Shown piece by piece: positions 38,501 to 47,542 of a stretch of DNA of 59,352 bases. Position numbers and translations under genes: made by a program. The DNA is taken from positions 1 through 59,352 of the IMG/VR virus record IMGVR_UViG_3300030406_001933, one strand, 5' to 3'. The notes beneath the pieces are model-generated. The model did not search any database, was not told the DNA's origin, and was given only the letters and a program-made list of their open reading frames with translations. This DNA is from a virus. How positions within the stretch are numbered: the first letter of the stretch is position 1; each line of letters opens with the position of its first letter.

Positions 38501-41500
38501 TAAAGTCTTGGCTTCTGCTTCAGAACGACCAGATGTTGTTAATGTATCTACAAGGTTTTGATAGAAATCAGATCCATCTAATTCACCTTGTAATCTAAAT
38601 TCATTTAACATCCTTGTCATTTCCTGATCTTTGAAAAGACCAGTAGTTTGTAGTTCTTTCATAAAGAACCCAATATCGTTTGGCTCTCCACTTCCTACTG
38701 AATATGTAGCGTTATCACTAAAATCAAACATATTGTCTGCACGAACAAACATAGGAACAACTTTAGGATTTCTTCTTACTTTGGTAAATTGACCTAATCT
38801 TTCAAACAGCTCTTCGTTTTTAAGCATAAGTCTTTCGTAGACCTGTGCATCTTGCAACATAGTATATGCAGGATCACCATCAACAGGCTCAACAATACCT
38901 GCTTCCATTTCATCCATACGATTAAGAGTTGTTTTTCTTATATCTCTACCAGCATAAGCTCTAGATATATCATTAAGCTTATAGTTGTTTTCCATTATGT
39001 CATTAATGATTTCATCTGTAATAGCAATTACATCTGGATCATCAGAATCAACCATAGCTTTCAAAGAGTTCTTGTGAGTAAACCTTGCATATGTTTCTGA
39101 TGCTGTAGGATCTTTTGCTAAGTAGACACCTGGTCCATATAATGAATCAGCATTAGATGGTTTTGGTCCACGAGCACCTTTGTATTTATTAAAGGCATCA
39201 CCATTTGGTGTTCCGTGATAGAACACATAATCTAATAGATTGTCTGTAGACCTAGCGTTTAAGAACTCACGATGTGATAAATCAGCAGCATCACTAAAAC
39301 TAGATATAGTTTCAGAAGCATATTTTTTAGCTAGATGTAGAGTACCACTATTACCAGTTTGGTCTACGGATCTTTTGATTGGGTGTACTGAAGCTGCATC
39401 ATAGTGCATATCTCCAAAGTAAGTTAGGTATCTATATCTTTGTCTTAATTTTTTATTACCTATCATCTTATTAAGAAGATAAGCTGAATGTTCAGTTACA
39501 GAATCAAGACTATCTTCTAATAAAGCAGACCCTGATAGGTTATTGTATAGTTCTCTCTTTGTAGTTTTTTGAGATAAGATGTCATTAAATCCATCAATGA
39601 ACCATTTAACTGCAGCACCTTTAGGATTTGGAACATTAAAACTTTCAGATATTTTAACTGCACGAGCTTCACCAAGTTCAAGTGCTTCTTGATAAGCATT
39701 GTTAATATTAATCTTACCTTCTTCATCAATAGCAGAGTGGTACATTAAGTAACCAACCTCGTCTATGACGGTATATTCTCTACCAACAGGTTTACGAGAG
39801 GCTATTGTATTAGGATATTCAATCTTACTCTTACCGCTTTTTAAATTTTGTGCAATTTTTCTAGCAGTTCTTCTAACTATATTTAATACTTCTCCATTGT
39901 TAGCGTGTTCAAATGTACCATAGTTAGCACCAAAGTAACTTTCTGGGAATAAACCACCAACATCATCCATAGTTAGGAAGTTGTTAGAAGCATTCTTATC
40001 AAATTGAGTTTTACCTAGAATATTTAATAGTCTGTATGTAAATGTTCTAGCGTTGTTCTCAACAAGAGGATCTCTGTGTGTAACCTTTCTTAAAAATTCT
40101 TTTATGTAGACGGGAGTTCTTGCAGGAATCCCGTTCTCTCCACTAACACCTTTAGATTGTTCTACCTCTTTCATCACCATTCTTTTGACTGGTGCTTTTC
40201 TAGGCATTAGATTTAGACCATCAGGCTGACCTCGTAGGACATACATAGCGTAGTCCATTCTAGCTTGATAACCTTGGTTATATCCTTCTTGAAGTAACTG
40301 AACAAAATCTCCAGGTGTGGTTGCAACACGACCATTAGATAATCTTGTTATATTAGGATCTGCTTCTATTGATCTTTGTATTACAGAAAACTCTGGAACT
40401 TCTGGATCAGATAAAAGTTTCTGAACCAGTTCAGCAGTTAGGTCTTTAGTTCTAGCAGTTTGTTTCTTACTTACTTTAGTTTCATCAGCTATTTCTCTAA
40501 TAGACATCTCTTTAGGAGATTGTTTAAGAGTTGAAGATTGACCTTGTTTGCCAAGAGTTTTCTTCATAATAGAGTCAGCTTGTTTTTCTAAATCCTCTAT
40601 TTGTTTAATTCGTCCTGTTAATTGTCTATTAACATTATCTCTTTTTCTCTTAGCGTTAAGAGATCTAAACCTTTTAGTTGATTTATTTTTAGCACCTTTA
40701 ACATATACTTGTTCATCTCTACCAACAGAAGTAGTGATATCAAAGCCATCCATCTCACCAAAGATGTTATGTAACTGCCTTCTTAATCTTTTTTCTGCAT
40801 TCTCAATGTTAGCTAGTACATCAAAAGCTAAAGCTCTTGTTACTGCAAGTTGGTCTATATTGTCAGGAGTTTGATTAGCAGCAGCATTTTCCATAACCAA
40901 TGCAGTCAATGACTTGTTACCACCACCTTGAATATCAGTGGTACCTAACTGCATAGACATAATATCTTCTGCGTCTACATTGTAGTTACCATCATCTGCA
41001 GCCTGTTCTTTTATAAGCCTTTGTATCTCTCTAGCGTTGGCTACATCAATAGCTCCCCGTTCTCCTTTACCAGCAGTAGCTTCTAATGCACCAAGATATT
41101 GACCAGGTGTTGCTTGTGAATATTTACCAGCTTTTTTATCAGCATCAATAAATCTTGGGTCACGCATTTTCTTAGCGTGATTTATAATTTTCCAATACGC
41201 ATCAGTAATCTTTGTAAATGTATGGTAATCAGATTGGTTTCTGTGTCTTGGTACAGAACCATCAATATCTACCAACTCGCCTTCTTCAAAGAATCTTTTT
41301 CTATTGTGTTTACCTTTTCTACTTCTTGTAGGATTGCCAAACCTTTTAGTTACTTTATCTCTACCCCTAGCATTTCTTAAGAAAGAGTTAAGTACGGTAG
41401 CAGCACTAGGTCTATCAGTTTCAAGACCTCTACCACCTAAAGCAGATAAAAGTTCTTCGTGACTTCCATCTAAGGCTTTGTCAATTTTACTTCGTACTTC

Positions 41501-44500
41501 ATCTAAATCCATTAACACAGATAACCTGTACTTGGTTTTTTGATCTGCGTTAGCAAACTTACTTAATAGATTTGCATACCTATTTACAGGATCTCTATCT
41601 GGAAATATTCTTTGGAATAAAGGTATAAGATCTGGGTCTATAGCAGATAGATGTGTAGCTGGAGTAGCCTCATCACCACCAACTCCAAACCACCTTCTTA
41701 TAGTTTCATTTACAGTTCTACCTATTCTTTTCCACATAGACATTACTTCATCGTATGTGCCAGCTTTATTTTTAGCTATGGCATATTGGACGAATTGTTG
41801 TGCAAAGAACTCTGAAGGAGAACTTAATTCATTACCTATGTGTGGATCACCAGGTAGTCTTGCTTTTAGAGCACCAAGATCTACACCATCATCAGTTACA
41901 TATTTACCTATAGTATTCCAAAATTGTTTCTTATGACTGGCGTCTAAAATATTGTTGTAAGCCCAATGTCCGAGTTCGTGCAAGACTGTGATTGAAGGTG
42001 GTAAACCATTAGCGTTTATATTATTTAGATCTAAACCAATAATATTTTGCATACTGCCATCATTTGGTCCTGAACCAGGTCCGAAGTATGCACCTCTCAT
42101 TTGCTCACCTTTAACTATTGCAAAGTTTGGTGAAGCTGCATCAAGTTCAGTTCCTGCCATTCTAGACATAACCATTAAGACAGCATTTATATCTCCTTGG
42201 TTTACATTTGCTGTAGACATAATAGTAGCAAACTTTTGCCAAGATGTTTCTCTGCTACGATTAGGTAGTTTAATACCTCTTGGTATATGTCTTTCAACAA
42301 TACCATTAAGTAAATCTAATTGTCTTATTACAGCTTGAACATCACCTTTTGATTTTAACTTAGACCAAGGTGTTTGTTCTAATATCTCAATACTTGTTAA
42401 TACATCTCCGACAGTTTTATGTCTTGATTTAAACTCTGCATCATTAGGTATTAACTTATCTTCTAGTTTTACATTAGACGCTCTCTGTAAACCAACTGCC
42501 CCTGGCTCCATACTAATATCGCCTTTGGTATTAGTTATTTGTTTTTGTTTAGGGGTTTTGTCTACAACTCTAAATGCTTGACCAATGTCGGTCATAGGCT
42601 CAAAAGATTCTAGTTTTGCCAATGCACCATCTGCGTTAGCATCAACCGTACCTATAATATAATTTTCTTTTGATTGTTTTTTAAGAACATCAAATACAGA
42701 TGAGCCATCAAGTTGTTTTTGACTAGGAGTTCTTATTGTATTTGCATACTCTCCAGTTTCTAAATAGATACTTAATGCTCTACCCTTTGGTACTTTAGGT
42801 AAGTATTGACTTAAAAATGTATTAAGTCTTGGGTCAGCATTTTGTTCTACTTCTGTAGGCTTGACAGTATCGTCTACTGGATTTGATTGTGGTTCTTCAG
42901 CAGCGTTCTCGTATGTATTAGTTTTAGTATGGTCTTTTCTACGGAAATTCTTAGTAGACCCAGTGTCAGTTAAGTTTGATGTAGCAAGCTTTCCAGACTT
43001 ACCTGCTTGTAATACTTGTATTTCAAACATTTCTGGAAGAGATCTTTTAGCAAAATCAGAACTTGCGAATCTATGCACTGTATCTAATTCATTAGAATGT
43101 ACTTCGTAGACATCACCCCTCTTCATTATTCTTCCTATTCTCTTACCTAAGAAGAAAATGTTTTGGGCGTCTGCAATACCATCTATGTTTTTTATTTTAA
43201 AATGATTGTTTACATCAACTTCATATCCTTTGAAGTCAATAACATCTGGCTTATTTCTACCTACTGGTTTTGTATCAGGAGATTCTTTACCTAACTGAAT
43301 CATTCTATTAACAATAGAACTTACACCTAAGTCATAATCTTCTTTAGATATTTGACCAGATGTCAATTCAGAAACGAGTTCATTTAACTCTTCCTTCATC
43401 TTTAATTGAATTGCTTCAGCATTTACATCTTGGTCTACAATCTCTTGTGCTATCTCCTCGTCTACTTCGTCAAGAGGTTTACCTGTGTATTCTTCAATCT
43501 TTTGTTTAGCTATAGCTTTATCTTCAGCAACACCTTCCATATGTGCTTTTTTGATATTAGCCAAAGCTTTTCTGTTAAGTGTTTTAGCTCTAGGATCTCC
43601 ACCTAAATCTTTGATCTGAGCCTTAATTCTTTTCTTGTCGTTTAATAAACCTTTTATCTGCAATTTAACCAAAGGTGATTCTGCTTGGTTTCTTAATTCA
43701 GATAGTGATTTATTTATAGCCCTTAGATCTCTTTGTGCTAAAGCTATATTATAATTCTTACCACTTTTATAAACTAGATTTTCATTACCCGCTTTTTCTT
43801 TTGGAGTAGAATGGGTAAATCTTTTTCTTAAATCTTTAAGAGCTTGTCTTACTTGTTTATATGTAGCAGTGGTATCAGTTACATTGTCTGCAGGTATGTC
43901 GCTTTTACTTTGATATACCTTACCTGTTACTGCATCACCAATTCCTGCAGTTCCTTCTGGTGCTTCTATTCTTTCGTAGGTTAGGTTACTAATCTTTTCA
44001 TACTTACCATCAACTAATTCCTTACCAGACTTTTGTACTTTGTTATGTATGTCTGTGTCAGATACAAGTTTGTATACCCAAGACTTTGTTCCGTCTGAGT
44101 TTCCAGGAAATTCTTTAAACCCTTCTGGTGTAGAAGTTACATCTTTTACATCAATTGTAAGAAGTTCATTTGCTCTACCTCTTGGTGGAACAAAAGTAAT
44201 ATTTGCAACTTTTAATATGTCCCTTGACATTTGATACAGCTCGTTAGCTGTTATATAAGCATCTCCACCTTTATCTAAACTTCTTATAGAAGATTCTATT
44301 TGTGTTAATGCTTTGTCTATAACAACAACTTTATCTGCTTCAAAACCATAGGTAGCATTTTCAACTCTTTTACCATCTACCTTAGATGTTTTTCTTTTTG
44401 TTTTTAAACCTGTGTTAGCATCAATGTATGCAAACTTTTCAAAGTCAGCTTCTTCACGACCAGTTTCACTTCTACTATCTAACTTAGCATCAAGTAGAGC

Positions 44501-47482
44501 TTCTTCAGCAGCAGCTGTTCCAGTGTAGACCTGACCTTTTTTCTTGTATTGTTCTAGTAATGGTCCATCAGTTAAACCATATCTGTTAGCTTTTCTTAAT
44601 AGATTTTGTATTCTACCATTTCTATCTTTACCTAAAGATACAGATGTAGACGCTGTAATATCAATATCACCACCAGCACCTTTCTCTGCCTTGACATCAA
44701 AAACTTTGTCACCAAGTAATCGTCTGTTTCTAACTTTGTCTATTTGTAATTGTACTATTTTCTTAATGAACTCATCATTGTAGCTTCTACCTGGTTGAGC
44801 ATTAGATAGACCCTCAATAAATAATGCAGCAGTTTTTTGTATTGCTGCTTTTTCTAAGTCAGTAAAATCAGAAACATCTAAGCCAGATAAGATTTTATTA
44901 ACATCTGGTTTAATAGTGCTTTTTCTTGCTGTAGGTTTTTCACTAAATAAAAGTTTAGTTATTGGACCTATGCCTTCAGGGTTATGTCTTGCAATTGTTT
45001 CAAGCACCTGTTCAATAGGTGCATTAGGCATATCCGCTACCGTTGATTCAAATAAGGCAGCAGCATTAGTTTCGTCATTGATTACTTTTTCGTAAGCATC
45101 AATTATTAATTTTCTAGAATCATCAGATATAGTTGGGTCGTTGTTAACGATACCCATAAAGGCATCTCTATTATATATACCCCTTAAAGCAAATGTGTCT
45201 GCTGGATCTGATAACGACTTGGCAATAGCATTAACACCTTCAGTACCAATATAGTCGTCTATCATATTTTGTAGAGCTATAAGTCTAGCCTGTTTTCTAG
45301 AGTACTTTTGGTTGTCTACTAAATCTTTTACCTCTCGTCTGAAAGATGCAGCTGCAGCTTTTATATCTGCAGGGTCAAATATTTCTTCAATAAACTTAAT
45401 AGAGCCTTTGTCTGTATCAATTATATCAGGTTTATTAGGATTAAACTTAGGATCAGATTCTAATAGGTCATTAATCTGGTCCATTCTTTGACCAATAGTT
45501 ACTGGCTCTGGTTTTAAATCTGGTTTAGGAGCATCTGGTGCACCTTCATCAGGTGTTGATACTGCTTCTTCTGCTTCTGCAGTACGACCTTCTTGCCTTG
45601 CTTTTGCCTCAGTTAGTTCTTGTTCCCTAACTTTAGCTTGCTCAGAAGAAAGAGCTTCATCTGCCTCAACAGTTTTATTGTTATTAAGAGTTTCTAATTT
45701 TGCATTAGCATCTTTAATTTGATCAGTTACATCTTTTAAATCTTGTTCATATGTTTCTGCTTTCTTAGCGTGTTTTTCACTTAGCTCTTTACCAGCTTTT
45801 GCTTGTTGGTTACGATATGTTTGTTGTCTTTGTAAAAGTTTCTTTCTTTTCTCAAGGTCTGATAAAGTAGATTGTATTTCTTCAGCAGTTTCAGTTTTGA
45901 CTTCTACTTCTTTTACATCATCACCTTCTACTTTTGGTTCAGTTTCTAATATATCTTGTTCAGCTTTTGTTTTTGGTGTTGCTTCTTCTGGTTTACCAAT
46001 AACAAGATTGTCCTCAGCATCTATCCTAGCTTGAATATCATTTAACTGAAGAAGCTTATCAATCAGTCCCTGTTCATTACCGTCTTTGTAATCTCTTAGG
46101 AATGCACCAACTAATTTTCTTTTTTGTAATGAAGCTGCTTCATTCTCTTTAATCTTAGTTTGAGTTTGTTGTATTTCAGCAGGATCTTTTTTACTAGGTA
46201 GTTCATCTCTTAATTTCTGTGTTTGAATATCTAGTGCGTCTGCTTCTTCAATAGCATTTCTAGTTACATATATATTGTCTAATACCTTACGAAGTTTTTT
46301 TGCTTCGTTTATTACTTGAGGGCTTACATCAGGAAACTCTGCTGCAGAGAAAACTTCATCATCAGTTCTTCCACCTTTGTTACCTGACATAAGATTATCA
46401 AACTTAGTTCTGTCAGAAGCTTCAAACTCATCAAGCAAGCCTTTATAAATTCTTTCTAATTGTGGTCGTACATTTTGGTCAATTAAATTTTGTATAACTG
46501 TTTTGTTTTCTGGAGTTGGATTCGTTTCAAAATTTTCTACAGCTTCAGTAAAGTTTGCTTCTTCTTGTGCTTTCAAAGCATTTTGAACTTCTTTATCTTT
46601 TTCTACAAAACTTTGTTTAAAATCATATTTACCATCTGCAGTTCTAGTTAGGTTCCTTCTGAATAAGGCTCCACCTGCAGCACCAAATAATCCACCCAAT
46701 GCTCCGCCAGCGACACCCCCTACACCAGCTGCAAACGCACCTTCTTTAAAACTATACTCATCTCTTTCACCAATACCTATATCTCTAAATTGTTCAGCAG
46801 CGTTATATCCAGCTTCAATACCACCACCTAGTACAGCCTCAACTTTTGCACCTGACTTACCACCTTCTTTGATTGCACCTACTAATAAATTTTTACCTGT
46901 TTGTTTTGCTGCGATTGCACCACCTTTGGCAGCCATTCCACCAACACCCATACCAATTAAGTTTACTGGGTCAAATACAGCTTTTCCTACATTGGCAGCT
47001 AATCCAGCAGCACCTGTTCCACCATCTTCATAAAAATTTGGTAGAGCATCGTAGACACGCTGTAATCTTGATAGCCTTGCTTTTTGAGCATCGGTTGCAC
47101 TTCCGCCTGTTGTGTACCAAGCTTCTTTAGCCATACTGGTAAAGTTCATAGATTTCCAACCACGGTCACTATAAAACTCTTCAATGGCTTCTTGAGGACT
47201 AGAGAATGTTATACCATCTCTGTCTTGAAAGAAATCATATACATCTTGAATAAATTCTGGATTTTGTAAAAGCCTTAGTGCATCTGTTTTTGACAGATCA
47301 CCTTTTGCATATTTTAAAGCACCCGTGTCTGGTCCAGTTGGATCTAGTGATAGCTCTCCATAGCCTCTAGATTTGATAAGACCTGTAAGATTTTTGTTTG
47401 CTACTTCAGGTGCATCACTACCAAATCCTAGATCATCACGAACTTCGGTTGGGTTATTTTCATTTAATATTTCATCTGACAT
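35519..47482 (-). CDS. Giant internal virion/ejection protein with metallopeptidase and ADP-ribosyltransferase-like domains
   Basis: 3987 residues, one fifth of the genome. Visible parts: Gly/Ala hydrophobic stretches at about 155-195 and 250-280; coiled coils about 295-650; ITVLHELGHWAYNN near 1830, a zincin HExxH motif; YHGTPNGDAFNKYKG near 2753 with GPGVYLAKDP near 2782 and FLITEPHPV...VIHNNKSL near 3010, the ADP-ribosyltransferase-like pattern of polyvalent proteins; and hydrophobic C-terminal segments near 3770 and 3860. Position (last large late gene after two smaller internal proteins) matches T7 gp16-like ejection proteins. It is likely injected with the DNA to breach the wall and modify host targets. 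Confidence 0.85.
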   Translation of the reverse strand: MSDEILNENNPTEVRDDLGFGSDAPEVANKNLTGLIKSRGYGELSLDPTGPDTGALKYAKGDLSKTDALRLLQNPEFIQDVYDFFQDRDGITFSSPQEAIEEFYSDRGWKSMNFTSMAKEAWYTTGGSATDAQKARLSRLQRVYDALPNFYEDGGTGAAGLAANVGKAVFDPVNLIGMGVGGMAAKGGAIAAKQTGKNLLVGAIKEGGKSGAKVEAVLGGGIEAGYNAAEQFRDIGIGERDEYSFKEGAFAAGVGGVAGGALGGLFGAAGGALFRRNLTRTADGKYDFKQSFVEKDKEVQNALKAQEEANFTEAVENFETNPTPENKTVIQNLIDQNVRPQLERIYKGLLDEFEASDRTKFDNLMSGNKGGRTDDEVFSAAEFPDVSPQVINEAKKLRKVLDNIYVTRNAIEEADALDIQTQKLRDELPSKKDPAEIQQTQTKIKENEAASLQKRKLVGAFLRDYKDGNEQGLIDKLLQLNDIQARIDAEDNLVIGKPEEATPKTKAEQDILETEPKVEGDDVKEVEVKTETAEEIQSTLSDLEKRKKLLQRQQTYRNQQAKAGKELSEKHAKKAETYEQDLKDVTDQIKDANAKLETLNNNKTVEADEALSSEQAKVREQELTEAKARQEGRTAEAEEAVSTPDEGAPDAPKPDLKPEPVTIGQRMDQINDLLESDPKFNPNKPDIIDTDKGSIKFIEEIFDPADIKAAAASFRREVKDLVDNQKYSRKQARLIALQNMIDDYIGTEGVNAIAKSLSDPADTFALRGIYNRDAFMGIVNNDPTISDDSRKLIIDAYEKVINDETNAAALFESTVADMPNAPIEQVLETIARHNPEGIGPITKLLFSEKPTARKSTIKPDVNKILSGLDVSDFTDLEKAAIQKTAALFIEGLSNAQPGRSYNDEFIKKIVQLQIDKVRNRRLLGDKVFDVKAEKGAGGDIDITASTSVSLGKDRNGRIQNLLRKANRYGLTDGPLLEQYKKKGQVYTGTAAAEEALLDAKLDSRSETGREEADFEKFAYIDANTGLKTKRKTSKVDGKRVENATYGFEADKVVVIDKALTQIESSIRSLDKGGDAYITANELYQMSRDILKVANITFVPPRGRANELLTIDVKDVTSTPEGFKEFPGNSDGTKSWVYKLVSDTDIHNKVQKSGKELVDGKYEKISNLTYERIEAPEGTAGIGDAVTGKVYQSKSDIPADNVTDTTATYKQVRQALKDLRKRFTHSTPKEKAGNENLVYKSGKNYNIALAQRDLRAINKSLSELRNQAESPLVKLQIKGLLNDKKRIKAQIKDLGGDPRAKTLNRKALANIKKAHMEGVAEDKAIAKQKIEEYTGKPLDEVDEEIAQEIVDQDVNAEAIQLKMKEELNELVSELTSGQISKEDYDLGVSSIVNRMIQLGKESPDTKPVGRNKPDVIDFKGYEVDVNNHFKIKNIDGIADAQNIFFLGKRIGRIMKRGDVYEVHSNELDTVHRFASSDFAKRSLPEMFEIQVLQAGKSGKLATSNLTDTGSTKNFRRKDHTKTNTYENAAEEPQSNPVDDTVKPTEVEQNADPRLNTFLSQYLPKVPKGRALSIYLETGEYANTIRTPSQKQLDGSSVFDVLKKQSKENYIIGTVDANADGALAKLESFEPMTDIGQAFRVVDKTPKQKQITNTKGDISMEPGAVGLQRASNVKLEDKLIPNDAEFKSRHKTVGDVLTSIEILEQTPWSKLKSKGDVQAVIRQLDLLNGIVERHIPRGIKLPNRSRETSWQKFATIMSTANVNQGDINAVLMVMSRMAGTELDAASPNFAIVKGEQMRGAYFGPGSGPNDGSMQNIIGLDLNNINANGLPPSITVLHELGHWAYNNILDASHKKQFWNTIGKYVTDDGVDLGALKARLPGDPHIGNELSSPSEFFAQQFVQYAIAKNKAGTYDEVMSMWKRIGRTVNETIRRWFGVGGDEATPATHLSAIDPDLIPLFQRIFPDRDPVNRYANLLSKFANADQKTKYRLSVLMDLDEVRSKIDKALDGSHEELLSALGGRGLETDRPSAATVLNSFLRNARGRDKVTKRFGNPTRSRKGKHNRKRFFEEGELVDIDGSVPRHRNQSDYHTFTKITDAYWKIINHAKKMRDPRFIDADKKAGKYSQATPGQYLGALEATAGKGERGAIDVANAREIQRLIKEQAADDGNYNVDAEDIMSMQLGTTDIQGGGNKSLTALVMENAAANQTPDNIDQLAVTRALAFDVLANIENAEKRLRRQLHNIFGEMDGFDITTSVGRDEQVYVKGAKNKSTKRFRSLNAKRKRDNVNRQLTGRIKQIEDLEKQADSIMKKTLGKQGQSSTLKQSPKEMSIREIADETKVSKKQTARTKDLTAELVQKLLSDPEVPEFSVIQRSIEADPNITRLSNGRVATTPGDFVQLLQEGYNQGYQARMDYAMYVLRGQPDGLNLMPRKAPVKRMVMKEVEQSKGVSGENGIPARTPVYIKEFLRKVTHRDPLVENNARTFTYRLLNILGKTQFDKNASNNFLTMDDVGGLFPESYFGANYGTFEHANNGEVLNIVRRTARKIAQNLKSGKSKIEYPNTIASRKPVGREYTVIDEVGYLMYHSAIDEEGKININNAYQEALELGEARAVKISESFNVPNPKGAAVKWFIDGFNDILSQKTTKRELYNNLSGSALLEDSLDSVTEHSAYLLNKMIGNKKLRQRYRYLTYFGDMHYDAASVHPIKRSVDQTGNSGTLHLAKKYASETISSFSDAADLSHREFLNARSTDNLLDYVFYHGTPNGDAFNKYKGARGPKPSNADSLYGPGVYLAKDPTASETYARFTHKNSLKAMVDSDDPDVIAITDEIINDIMENNYKLNDISRAYAGRDIRKTTLNRMDEMEAGIVEPVDGDPAYTMLQDAQVYERLMLKNEELFERLGQFTKVRRNPKVVPMFVRADNMFDFSDNATYSVGSGEPNDIGFFMKELQTTGLFKDQEMTRMLNEFRLQGELDGSDFYQNLVDTLTTSGRSEAEAKTLITRAFNQLGYDGFLITEPHPVTNDVVDAIVIHNNKSLRTVDADVEDSVVNPEFASNMNDKHQSLNGQLLQDVVELNKKLEDSDYVNIGSKAQKLGMPDALQGFVKKTLRKEAIDIDDVEVIEKNYSTNFISENSAHLRKIGAAWLGNLIKPKDGPGIYQMHAADLAKRIQPVMQMLQKLPDYGNPVKRYINKTAPFFQAIPLLGRAVPEKAVAPPASHKRIIRAMRAGDISNLNDAEKQIANHLVGLFKTELNDLHNLGIPVGDVTLRNGTKYYVPQIWNADIVRENPKAFVESLQRFITREKRMEGKNVDPREIAEIASNMMNRIIDTDGRIDVDVDARTSGITSDPFYQRFITLNKDTYPEFADYLVDDLEGIITKYFDKTTRKKLMAKNFGAGGHGLNAYTVTAKLGVEGAADILSENKLITMPRSTGDDVLEVSHIVIPTPNQIERAHLKEILRDIQASLINTNTNTVHARVDAARRRLLALTDTGSLNPGQMANLKIRIDAVVNGLKDFPGGMSEGSEGFIRSINDVLERRPMSDSRMLNNVSKKMRAFNSVSLLGWTTLTSIPDMALPLIRTGNFKGWMKAWKDVTLGSPEYRQAAKDIGVGVENLIHDRMTHMAGDGSQQFQHAFFYGTGLQSWTNFMREVSAVVGYNTFKAEADMAQKLIAKGQIDSAAYRKSLRLLKRYGLEAYAMPGSRRMADMKTVAKDDNFRYATMRFVNETIFTPDPNDVPLWAQHPIGSMVFQLKSFPLMMMRMVFGEGGVVDEAWKYKNFKPMIALLTVGGGFGMMANTIKDYTLQRGGEDGREAALRERKFSKTAVGETFKVFTGVEGEDADRWLQQNLGKDADKFLGHYLEGIVALGGLGLLAELFFNTAAQADNRYYGAARMMSAIGGPSTGVLFDAAANVGGGIELARESIPGVEGDGSNSSERAFIRTLLRRIPVAGGNKVFTEGGTDLLAGEQTGRRSQSEGGNVFDAMKASDFDKLFAKFK

Positions 47483-47542
47483 AATTTCGGTACTCCAGTT
47501 TCCGATTTATTTATATTATTCTATAACGAGTAGTTCGTCATC

